NCBI RefSeq assembly: GCF_004795745.1
Contig: NZ_SDGV01000010.1
Span: forward strand, 1-64,000
Origin: Vagococcus silagei
GTDB lineage: Bacteria > Bacillota > Bacilli > Lactobacillales > Vagococcaceae
Reading direction: 5' to 3'
Length of the DNA: 64,000 nucleotides
Below, piece after piece: positions 1 to 8,900 of the stretch (its first letter is position 1; each line of letters opens with the position of its first letter). The translations under genes were made by a program, and so were the position numbers. The notes beneath the pieces are model-generated. The model did not search any database. It was not told where the DNA came from and saw only the letters and a program-made list of their open reading frames with translations.

Positions 1-114
1 AGTTTACCAAGAAAAATCATGGGCTACGCAACACCTTATGAATCATTCATTAATGAAATCAGCAAATTGAAACTGGACTTAACGCGATTTGACATTGAGC
101 CTCTTAGCATGTGA
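1..114 (+). pseudogene. IS30-family transposase, C-terminal end (cut by window edge)
   Basis: The frame is open from base 1 and ends at TGA 112-114, giving 37 residues. The segment LPRKIMGYATPYESF matches the C-terminal end of IS30-family DDE transposases (family pattern LPRKxLGYxTPxE-F). The rest of the transposase lies outside the window, so I cannot tell whether it is intact. It is followed by a long palindrome and the element's terminal sequence, which abuts a truncated WxL gene. Family assignment rests on this short tail only. Confidence 0.7.
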
Positions 115-196
115 CGCCTTACCTGAGCCACCTGACCATCAAGATGTTCAGGTGAGGCAGAAGAGCCTATCACACGCTAACTCAATGTCAAATCGC
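84..196. repeat. Long imperfect palindrome at the IS30 3' end
   Basis: GCGATTTGACATTGAG (84-99) is exactly inverted at 181-196. Inside it, TAGCATGTGA pairs 9/10 with TCACACGCTA, and GCCTTACCTGA (116-126) pairs 10/11 with TCAGGTGAGGC (148-158). The outer arm overlaps the last transposase codons. It could act as a terminator, a cruciform or an end-protecting structure; the function is inferred. Confidence 0.7.
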
Positions 197-272
197 ACGA
201 TATATTTACTAGGAATTTTAAATAACGTTAGACATTTTACAGGTGGCTAACTTGTACTTGAAATTTTCGTTT
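197..272 (+). mobile_element. Right end of IS30-family element
   Basis: The stretch after the palindrome ends in CTTGTACTTGAAATTTTCG, resembling IS30-type terminal inverted repeats. A diverged copy of the same end occurs near 5097-5155 (shared TTTAAATAACGT and CTTG-ACTT-AATTTT segments). The coding sequence of a WxL protein begins immediately afterwards, so the insertion point is about 268-275. The exact boundary cannot be fixed without the left end. Confidence 0.6.
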
Positions 273-1584
273 GATTTTTAAGAATACTCCTGGGTATAAT
301 CAACAAACACAGAAATTAAGCAGGAAATGGACAGTACAAGAAGCAAATAGCAAAAATAAGATAATTGATTATTATCCAATCCCACAGATTAAACCTGACC
401 CAGATCAATACACTTTTGCGCCTAATGAGTCCGTAAAAGAAATCAAAGGAACATTTACTGATGAGACTGGATCTGGAGGTACAGTAAGTATTAAAAAAGG
501 TTCGACAGTCCTCTATACTTTTAATTACTCGGGCACTGCAAGAAATACAGAATGGAAGTTTACACTGAAAAAAGAAGACATAAGTTCAGGTAAAAATGAA
601 TTAAAAGCAGAAATTAAAAGTAAATATTCTGATTACATGACAGATCCTGTTTCAATTTTTGTAAATATTCAAAAGGAATTAGCCATCCGGTACTTTGAAG
701 CCAAGCCGAATAATCAGAGAAATCCGTTACCTGATGATATTTTGACGACTGTAAAAAAAGTGATATATGGAACAGTTGGCGAAGAAATTAGTTTTGAAGT
801 ACCTGAATTACTTGGAGAATCGAAGTTTAAATATAATCCGATTAGAACGGGAATGACTGAAAATGATGAGCAAACAATTAAGCATTTGGTAACAGAACAA
901 AATAATGACATTGATGTTTATTATAGTTTGAATAGTGTGACAGGAAAAATAGAATATCTTAATGCTGTTAGTTTAAAAAGAATTTTTTCTAGTACAACAA
1001 GTAAAGAACGTAAGGAGATTAGAGAAACTGGGGCAGTTACAATTGGAACTGCTCTCGAACCTGATATTATCAAAGCGAGTGATAAAGTAGCCGAGGGTTA
1101 TCAGTTTGATCGAATTGAAGTTAAGCATAATAATCAATTTGTTACTGATGGAAAAGTTCCAGATTCAGATTTTATTGTGACCATCTATTTTACACCTGTT
1201 TTATCTCTGGAGCGTCCAGAGGTTATTAATTTTGGTTCGCATACCATCTTAAAAAATGATGATGAAAAAGAGATGACAAAAGAAAGCAACTTAATCGTTA
1301 TTAGCACTGTTGAGTCGTCAAGTGGAATATTAACGCCTTGGAAAATTACAAGTGAGTTTTCTGGTTTTTCTGGTAAAGAGAAGAAAAAGAAACTGAATGG
1401 ACAATTAAAATATCAGAATAATGAAATTACAAGTGGAACAGCTATTGAAACCAAGACGCAACGAGAGATACCTAAAACGGAAATTTTATTGAAAGATAAA
1501 TTAAAATTGAATGTTTTCGGGAGTGGAAATCTAAGTTCCAAGTACGATGGCATCATTACTTGGAACTTAGAAAATACCCCTTAA
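271..1584 (+). pseudogene. WxL-domain surface protein, 5' end lost to IS30 insertion
   Basis: 437 residues are open from a TTG at the IS junction. There is no signal peptide and no ribosome-binding site, and a stop lies just upstream at 259-261 inside the IS end, so the original start and secretion signal are gone. The middle contains Ig-like/MucBP-like beta-rich segments (for example GYQFDRIEVKHN followed by a VTDGK-P-DF pattern). The C-terminus has the WxL cell-wall-binding signature: a TPWKI segment and the final YDGIITWNLENTP. WxL domains of Lactobacillales surface proteins bind peptidoglycan non-covalently, usually in clusters with other WxL and DUF916 proteins; none are seen here. Translated product is unlikely to be exported. 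An alternative is that IS-borne transcription still drives a cytoplasmic fragment. Confidence 0.8.
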
Positions 1585-1726
1585 CTTTTATTTTTGAGTA
1601 AATTTTGAGTAAATTTTATAAGTGGGAAGTAATATAAAAAATAAAAAGTGAAAACACTAATAGTGTATTGTGTTGCCTAAAAGTTAGATTTGTGAGGCTG
1701 ACCCAAAAGTCTTAAAATAGAAAAAC

Positions 1727-1766
1727 CTCATGAAATCAGTTTATAAAAAGAGAGTTTCATGAGGGT
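1727..1766. repeat. Inverted repeat at the IS66 remnant junction
   Basis: CCTCATGAAA is inverted as TTTCATGAGG about 20 nt later. It lies in the 180-nt spacer between the WxL fragment and the IS66 remnant, just before the frame where IS66 homology starts (about 1766). It may be the end of another small insertion or a bidirectional terminator. Confidence 0.5.
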
Positions 1767-2052
1767 TCTTGAAGATGGTAGTTTGGAATTATCCAACAAT
1801 CGATCAGAAAGACAGATTAAAGAGATTGTCATGGGAAGAAAGAATTGGCTTTTTAGCCAAAGCACTGAAGGTGCTACTGCGAGTGGCGTCATCCTATCAA
1901 TCATGAAAACTGCAGAGGCCAACGGACTTGATGTTAGAAAATATCTGATTTATTTATTTGATGAAACACCTAATCTAGATGTTTTGAGTGATGAGGTCCT
2001 ATCTGAATACCTTCCATGGTCTAACACAGTTCAGTCTCACTGTTCAAAATAA
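1759..2052 (+). pseudogene. IS66-family transposase (TnpC) C-terminal fragment
   Basis: 97 residues matching the C-terminus of IS66 TnpC: LSNNRSERQIK, then GRKNWLFS, GATASGVILSIMKTAEANGL, and a terminal YLPWS. These are the conserved blocks around the third catalytic acidic residue and the C-terminal tail. The first three codons look like unrelated flanking DNA, so the break is near 1766. Full TnpC proteins are about 500 residues; roughly 80% is missing, so it is non-functional. It differs in sequence from the second IS66 copy downstream, so two different IS66 types have been here. Confidence 0.85.
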
Positions 2053-2055
2053 AGC

Positions 2056-2091
2056 AATAACCTCGTAAGAATTATACCTTACGAGGTTATT
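2056..2091 (+). terminator. Hairpin after IS66 remnant
   Basis: AATAACCTCGTAAG (2056-2069) is perfectly inverted at 2078-2091 with an 8-nt loop, 4 nt after the remnant's stop. It lacks a long T-run, so it may be a structural element of the IS end rather than a strong terminator. Confidence 0.6.
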
Positions 2092-2099
2092 TGGTGTAC

Positions 2100-2124
2100 A
2101 GACACCTTTATATTCGGCGCTTAC
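2100..2124 (+). mobile_element. Right terminal repeat of the first IS66 remnant
   Basis: Read on the minus strand from 2124 the sequence begins GTAAGCGCCGAATATAAAGG, the GTAAGCG start typical of IS66-family terminal repeats. The second IS66 copy begins and ends with the same GTAAGCG. The matching left end is absent. Confidence 0.65.
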
Positions 2125-2310
2125 CATTCAAGTGAGATATCAGACAGTCTTCTCCCCAACCGATTTTACACCCTTTTTTAAACTATTCGAAAAAGAAAGC
2201 CGTGTGGCCCACCAATTAAAATAAACTACGAATCTTGTTTGCGGGCCGTTGTTACTCTCTATTTAGAAGGAATCCCGACTACAAAATTATTGATTAAAAG
2301 ATTATGTGAA

Positions 2311-2318
2311 GATTTTCG
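2311..2318. repeat. Target site duplication of IS66, left copy
   Basis: GATTTTCG at 2311-2318 is repeated exactly at 3847-3854 on the other side of the IS66 element. An 8-bp duplication is the known size for IS66-family insertion, and joining the two flanks restores the transposase reading frame. Confidence 0.9.
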
Positions 2319-2409
2319 GTAAGCGGATAATATAAACATGGGTACACAAATAGCGTCACAACGTTCATAATTTGGATATAGGTCCAACTATTGGCGCTGA
2401 GTCGCTATT

Positions 2410-3349
2410 TTATTTACACTCTAATTGAATTTGATCTGACCTAGGAAGATAGTCTTCCAATAATTCAGGACATCTAATAAAATCTAGATTGGGTAACTTT
2501 TCAAACAAGTGCGTTAAATACTTAAAAGCATTTAAGCCATTGGCTTTAGCCGTTTCAATAAGGGTGTAAGCCACACAATTGGCTTTAGCTCCAGCTATAC
2601 TTGGTAGAAAACATAAAGTTTTTTCTACCAATTGTGAGCGGCCTAATTTGTCTTTCGGCTAAATTGTTTGAAATGACAAGATTGCCATCATCTAGAAAAG
2701 TCATTAATTCATCCTTTAGATTCTGGGCATATGCGATTGCTCGACCAAGTTTACTCTTAGCTATCACAGGAAAAGAACCAATCCACTCCCAAAACTCATC
2801 TAATAACGGTTTTGACTTAAGTTGTCGATAGGCTTTTCTCGCATCAGCGGAGAGTTTCTTAAACTGTTGCTCCAAAGCAAAAAGTTGATCGCAATAGTTT
2901 TTCCCTATCGCAGCCATTCCTCGTTCATCCCCAGCTTCAAAAAACTTCCGGCGCACATGCGCCCAACAAGCAACTACTTTTAAGTTAGGCATATTTTGAT
3001 AAGCCGAATACCCATCACAATGAAGGTAGCAGTCGTAAACTGAAAGGACTTCATCGATATTACTCCTTGCACGTGTTAAAGATGAGTGATAATAGCTTAT
3101 TGGGCGTGGCGAATTTTTATTTGTCTGAAATAGCCATATCCTCGCATCTGATGAGGCTGGCCGCCCATCTGGGCGGTTTAAAGTTTGATAAGGTGTTTCA
3201 TCCGCATTGATGGCGTCTTGTTTATTCAGTTCTAGTCGGAAACGTTCATAGATTGGCTCAAGCCAAGATTGAGACGAGCAAATAATCCAGTTTGCCATCG
3301 TCTTACGAGAGACATTAATCTCATATTGTTGCCATTCCTTTTCTTGGCC
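2410..3349 (-). pseudogene. IS66 TnpC transposase, 5' deleted and frameshifted
   Basis: The minus-strand frame holds TnpC core blocks: VSRKTMANWI, then INADETPYQTL (first catalytic Asp), YDCYLHCDGYSAY (second Asp), VACWAHVRRKFFEA, LVISNNLAERQIRP (Glu) and IGRKNFMFS. A one-base change near 2606 shifts the frame; the C-terminus continues as GAKANCVAYTLIETAKANGL and ends LPRSDQIQLECK. The N-terminal half (zinc-finger and helix-turn-helix region) is missing because a deletion joins it to tnpB near 3338-3350. Confidence 0.85.
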
Positions 3350-3584
3350 ACTGAAGCTTGCCCGATTCAAGTCGTTTATACAGTAGAATAAAGCCATTTT
3401 TATCCCAATACAAAGCCTTAAAACGATCAGTACGACCACCGCAAAATAGAAAAATAGCATCGTCAAATAAATCCAAGTTATACGTATCAACAATAATGGT
3501 CGCAAGTCCGTCGATTCCACGACGCATATCAGTTTTACCACATACGATAAAGATGTGCTTAACCTGACTGTAATTAATTAACAT
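3321..3584 (-). pseudogene. IS66 TnpB (Orf2), 3' truncated by deletion
   Basis: It contains the TnpB signature: VCGKTDMRRGIDGLA, IFLFCGGRTDRFKALYWDK, and LYKRLESGKLQWPR. Intact TnpB proteins are about 115-120 residues; here the frame leaves TnpB sequence after QWPR (about residue 80), runs into tnpC sequence out of frame and stops. Its start overlaps the end of the upstream orf by about 11 nt, the usual IS66 arrangement suggesting translational coupling. Confidence 0.85.
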
Positions 3585-3762
3585 GGACTAACTCCTTTAG
3601 GATCGTCGTTAAAATATATTGACTCGCACCGTTGTAGACACGTAAGTCTGCATTACCTATTTTCAATTGACAAGCCAGTTTCGGCTTTTGAATGCTAGGC
3701 GATGGTTGTGAGTTGACGTTATCCGTGAGGATTACCGGGACAATTTGATTTTCTTTCGACAA
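3574..3762 (-). CDS. IS66 TnpA-like small protein
   Basis: 62 residues, first gene of the IS66 element, overlapping tnpB. It lies where IS66 tnpA is expected and contains a LKIGNADLRVYNGAS segment similar to the C-terminal beta-rich part of short TnpA proteins in Firmicutes IS66 copies. Upstream (3763-3780) there is an AGGAGG-type ribosome-binding site. TnpA normally has a helix-turn-helix and is about 100 residues; this short version may be naturally small or trimmed. Its role in transposition is not well defined. Confidence 0.6.
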   Translation of the reverse strand: MSKENQIVPVILTDNVNSQPSPSIQKPKLACQLKIGNADLRVYNGASQYILTTILKELVHVN

Positions 3763-4863
3763 TAAAATGACCTCCTATTTAACTTGATAATTCAAGTATA
3801 AATGGAGGTCGGTATTTTTAAAGGCGGTCACTTATTACTCGCTTACGATTTTCGGTTCAAATTAAGCCTAGGGTTTCTTTACTCTGAATTCATTCTATCA
3901 GAAGCGACTTTTTCTAGAATCTATCAAACTCTTGTTCAACATCAAGATTATCTGGACGAACTAAATTACGAATTGTTACAAGTTATTCATCAAGAATTTG
4001 GTATCTTTGAAGAAGATATTGCGCTTGACGTAACAGCTATCAATGGGCATTCCAAGCCTCACAAAACAAAGAAAACAATTTTATCAAAAAGAAATATCCA
4101 ACAACAAATGGCGACAGATGATATCCTAGACGAGTTAACCCATCATCCTACTTGGGGTGTCAAGAAAAAAGTCAGGGAAAGAGTAATTTTTGGTTTGGCT
4201 ACAAAGGCCACATGGCCGTATCAAGCACCTCCCAATATCTATTATCTGTCATCACTACATCTGCTTCTATCGCCGATGTGAGTATGGCAATTCCAATGAT
4301 GCGTGAGTTAGTGCAACTAATGTCAAAACCAGTCCATATATTAATAGATAAGAGTTATGACGCGAGTGCTGTTTATGAGGAAGCACATCGACTGGGATTT
4401 GAACCCTTTATTGATCTGAAAAAGTTATCCGCCAATGATGGAGAAACAGATAAGTATGTCACTCCGACATGTTTAATTGAAGAAAGTTATCGATAAGATA
4501 GCTTTGATAAGCGAGCGATATAATGCATTAAAATTTGTAAGGCCAGAGCCCCGTTGTCGGGATTGCCCATTGCAGCATGAAGGATTGTGTCAAAAAGTTA
4601 TAAAAATCAAACAATCCCGTGATTATCTACGTTACAATTATCCAGCAAGAGGAAGTCAATCGTGGAAACAATTGTACGCTAAAAGAAGTGCCGTTGAGCG
4701 CATGAATACCTATCTCAAAGAAAATTATCAATTAAACCGAACACGATTTCATCAATCTCATCATGTTGTTGTGGAACATCTAATGATCCAGTTAGCATAT
4801 AATGCAAAAAAATTTACTAACCAACGATTAAATTACCGAAAATCAAAAGAAATAGCCGTATAA

Positions 4864-5928
4864 TTTCAAAAAAATCAGATTATTGAAATTGGACGAGTGT
4901 TTACTTTTTTGATACGTAAATTATGAAATTGAATCAGTTGTGCTACACGATATTATATTTGCGACATCTGTTCTTAAAGAGCGAGCATCGCGTAGCATGA
5001 CATCGTGACTATTTTACCTTAACATTCAAATCGCGAAATGAGACAAAAGCCCTTCTGTCCGTAAATTCAATGATAAATTGAAAAAATATATTTTAGAAAC
5101 TTTAAATAACGTAATTCTACTTTGTAAGTGGTGATCTTGGACTTAGAATTTTTTTACATTTTAAAGAAGGTTACGCTTATTTAAAATACATAAAAGTTTT
5201 ATATGGATAAAAAGGGTGAAAACGAAGTGATTAGCAAGCGCTATCTTGGGATAGTGTATTAATTAAACAACAATAAAATTTATCTGTTTTCGAAGAATAA
5301 ACATATTCATTAGATAATTAAGAAACGCACATATGAATACTAACGAATAATTAACTTGTGTCCGATTACTAGACATTTATTTATAAAATATTAATACAAA
5401 ATTGAATTAGTAATTATTTTTTTGTTATTTTAATGAATTTTTAAACAAATTAAACATTAGTGTGTATTGTTATTTGGAATATAATTAACATTTAAATAAA
5501 AGGTATTTATAGCTTGGATAAGGTTGTGAAAATATGTTTTATTGTTAATTGTTATGATAAATATACACACATATATATGTTATTTTTGAGCAAAAGTGTT
5601 GTTTTTGTCTGGAATATCTCATATGATGAATTTAGCTTCAACAGGTTACGGATTCTTCTAATTAAGCAAAACATAAAAAAATAAAATATTAAATTTTAGA
5701 GGGGGGAAATAATATTGAATAATAACGAATGCGTATTAATTAATTGAATATGAAAGTCAAACAGTAGAAGTAGAAAAATGATTATTATTTTTAAATGTGA
5801 TGAGGCTCTGTCATCTAAAAAAGACATTTTTATCTATTAAAATACTTTATTGCATATGAAACACTATTCAAATTGCTTACGTAAGAATTTGTAATGTTAA
5901 AAAAATAAAAATTAAGGGGATTATTTTT
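4864..5928. other. Long AT-rich intergenic region with decayed IS30-like end
   Basis: No gene is supported here. Bases about 4970-5160 carry a diverged copy of the IS30 end seen at 181-270 (ACTTTAAATAACGT at 5099-5112, then CTTGGACTTAGAATTTTT). The remaining ~750 bp before the giant surface gene is very AT-rich with short open frames only; a strong-looking AGAGGGGGG at 5698-5706 precedes a 10-codon TTG frame. It probably combines decayed mobile DNA with an extended promoter and leader for the gene at 5929. Confidence 0.6.
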
Positions 5929-8900
5929 ATGAAATTAAATAAGAAAAACATTCAAGAACTGAGCTATGAAACGAAGACTCTGGGGAGAGGGAAACTAATT
6001 AAAAAAAATAAAGTATTGGTTAGTGTTCTGACAACTTCTATGTTCTTAATACCAACCATTGGTGTAAATGCTGAAGCAGGATCAACGATTTCTGAAGGCG
6101 AGGCATTTGTATTAAGTACATTAGCAGTGTCAGAAAATGGAATTGCTGATTTTCCACAAGAATTAAATAGTCTGAGTTCGTCTATCGGAACTACTTTCGA
6201 TGCAGCAAGCAAGGCTAAGGTTAACCGATATATTTATGGAAATTTTGGTGGCTGGCAAGCTTTCAGAACATGGGGAGATGATCGTGTCTTTTCTGTTGTT
6301 GGTAACGGTACTGTAACTTGGGGGAATAAAACAGGTCCTAATAGTGGGAAGGGTATGTATTTAAATAGTAAATCTGAAAATGATGGTGTTATGTGGAGTT
6401 TAGATTTAATGCCAAATACAAACTATACTTTCCAGTTTGAAAATAGAGATGAGAATTTCTCGAAAATGCCAAATACGACTGTGACAATTGCTGATGGAGA
6501 TGAAAATGTATTAACTAGTGGAAAGATTCGTGCAAATAGTAGTATAACATTATATACATTTAAGACTCCAGAAGGCACGGGACCAGTTCCAATAACAGTT
6601 AAAGTCCTTGGCGTTATGAATAATCAAGGCATTAGTGGAGATTTTTTCTTCACAGCAAAAACTCCTTCTATTGTTGCGTTAGCAGGAAATGAATATACAC
6701 AAACAAAAAAATTATCAGAGGTTATGGATAAAACAGTTGCATCAGTTTTGGCTGACAATCAAATGGAATTTTATGATAATGCAAATAATAAAACACGAGT
6801 TGAACCTAAATTTGATTCTGCGGGAGAAACTATAATCACATCTGCATCTGTTGCAAGTAAAAAAGGTGTTTTTTCAGGTAGTCTAACAGCCACAAAGTGG
6901 GGTAAATCAACACAAGCTAAGTACAGTGTTACTATCATTGATGATGTTAAATATAAAAAAATACTCGATGACACAGCAGATGATACTAAAAAAGCCATTT
7001 CAGAGGATCCAACATTAAATGAAGCAGAAAAGAATGCTCAAATAAAGAATGTCGACGATGTTTTAAAGAAGGCTAAAGCTGATATTGATCAAAAAGAAAC
7101 TGAAGCTGATATTAAAACGATAGCTGATAAAGGTAATATTGATATTAAGGCACAACATGTTAAAGGAACACCGCTAACTGATCAAAAAGATGTGGCAATC
7201 AAAGTTTTAGAAGAAGTTGTGACTAGTACTAATGAAAAAATAGAAGGTGATACTAATTTATCACCAGAAGAAAAAGCTTTACAAAAAGAAAATGTAAAAA
7301 AATCTTTTGAAAATGCTAAAAAAGATATTGGATTAGCAAATAATGTTGAAGAAATCGCAAAAGCTTTAGAAACAGGTTCTGAAAAAATAAAAAAAGAATA
7401 TGTTTCTGGTAAATCATTAGACGAATTAAAAATCGACGCTCTAGCAGACTTAGATAAAGTAGCCCAAGATACAATTAAGAAGATTAATGATGATGAAAAT
7501 TTAACAAATCAAACTAAAAAAGATCAAATAAATGCTGTAAATGAAACAAAAGCACAAGCCGAACAAGCTATGAATGCAACAACAACAGCTGAAGAATTAA
7601 GTAACGCATTAGAAAAAGGAAAAGAAACTATCATCACGAAGTATGTACCTGGAGAGAAATTGTCAAAACAAATTGAAGATGCCATCTCGGAATTAGAAAA
7701 AGTAGCAAAAGCAACGGTAGCAGCAATTGATACTGATGAAACTTTGACTGATTCTGAAAAAGAAAAACAAAAAGCTGAAGTAGAAAAAGTACTAAAAGAT
7801 GAAAGTGACCAGCTGTCTAAAGTAACAACTGCTGAGGAGTTGGTAACAAGCTTAGAATCCGGAAAACACGCGATTGAAGCTGAACATAAGGTTGGAAAAA
7901 CTTTAGACGAACATAAGTCTGAGGCTAATATCTCAATTGATAATGCAGTGAAAACTGAAAAAGAGAAAATTGCCAATGATCCAACATTAACAGATGATGA
8001 AAAAGTGTTGCAAAATCAAGAAGTTGATGAAAAAGCAAATGTTGCCAAGGAAGCAGTTTTAGCAGCGATTGATTGGAAAACAGTTCAGGAAGTTCGGGAT
8101 ATAGGTGTTGGAGATATTGGTAAAACACATCAATCAGGAACAGGCTTAGAAGCTCGTAAAGAAGATGCAAAAGCAGCAATTGATGCGGAAGTAACAAGAA
8201 TTAAAAAGCGTATTACAGACGATCCAACATTAACAGTAGAAGAAAAAGAAGCACAAGCAGCTGGCGTAGATGCTGTGGCGGATCAAGCTAAAAAATCAAT
8301 TGAGTTGTCAAATGATGCAAACGGGGTCGATGCGGCAAAAGGAGCAGGTATTACTGAAATTAACGGTCAATATAAAACAGGATCTCCATTAGACGCTCGT
8401 AAAAAGGATGCTAAGACTGTCATTGACACAGAGGTAACGAAAATAAAGGAACGAATTGCCAATGATCCAACGTTATCTGATGAAGAAAAAGCAACGCAAT
8501 CAGCAGGAGTTGATATAAAGGCAGAAGAAGCTAAAGTTGCCATTGAACAAGCAACGACTGCGAATGATGTCGATAGTGCTAAAGGACAGGGAATTGCGAA
8601 TATTAATCAACAATATCAACCAGGTACTGGATTGGAACTCCGTAAAGAGGAAGCAAAAAGCTCTATTCAAGTTGAAGCAGATTTAATCAAAGATCGAATT
8701 ACGAATGATCCAACATTAACTCCTAGCGAAAAAGCTACTCAAATAGCAGCGGTTGATGCTGAAACTGCGAATGCAAAAGCAGCGATTGACACAGCAATTG
8801 ATGCAAATGGTGTTGATGTGGCAAAAGGTACAGGAATTACAGCAATCAACAATCAATATCAGCCAGGAACATCGATTGAAGATCGTCGTTCGGACGCTCT

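Larger units (their letters stand above)
2319..3846 (-). mobile_element. IS66-family element, internally deleted, 1528 bp
   Basis: It is bounded by GTAAGCG terminal repeats (2319 rightwards; 3846 leftwards as GTAAGCGAGTAAT) and flanked by the 8-bp duplication GATTTTCG. Genes run on the minus strand: tnpA-like, tnpB, tnpC. Complete IS66 elements are about 2.5 kb; this one has lost the 3' end of tnpB and the first half of tnpC through one deletion, and tnpC carries a later frameshift. It cannot transpose alone but could be mobilised in trans while its ends remain intact. Confidence 0.9.
2133..4863 (+). pseudogene. DDE transposase (DUF772/IS1182- or IS5-like), split by IS66 and frameshifted
   Basis: The coding sequence can be pieced together from about 2133 (GTG, then RYQTVFSPTDFTPFF) through LRAVVTLYLEGIPTTKLLIK up to 2318. 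It resumes after the inserted IS66 at 3855 (KLSLGFLYSEFILSEATFSR, ALDVTAINGHSKPHK) and then WFGYKGHMAVSSTSQYLLSV, LQLMSKPVHILIDKSYDAS and AVERMNTYLKENYQ to 4863. These resemble the N-terminal DUF772 and catalytic DDE domains of IS1182/IS5-type transposases, including a Cys-rich CRDCPLQHEGLC segment. Besides the IS66 insertion there are frame changes near 2220, 4165 (A-run) and 4490, so the gene was already decaying or continued to decay. Exact IS family is uncertain. Confidence 0.75.

Noticed and set aside
5698-5745. 10-codon ORF after AGAGGGGGG upstream of the giant gene
   Set aside because: Too short to support, not followed by a clear attenuator; kept only as a note in the intergenic description.
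7524-8197. Minus-strand open frames within the DUF1542 gene
   Set aside because: They are antisense shadows of the repeat codons (runs of Ser/Phe/Leu), have no ribosome-binding site and mirror the repeat period.
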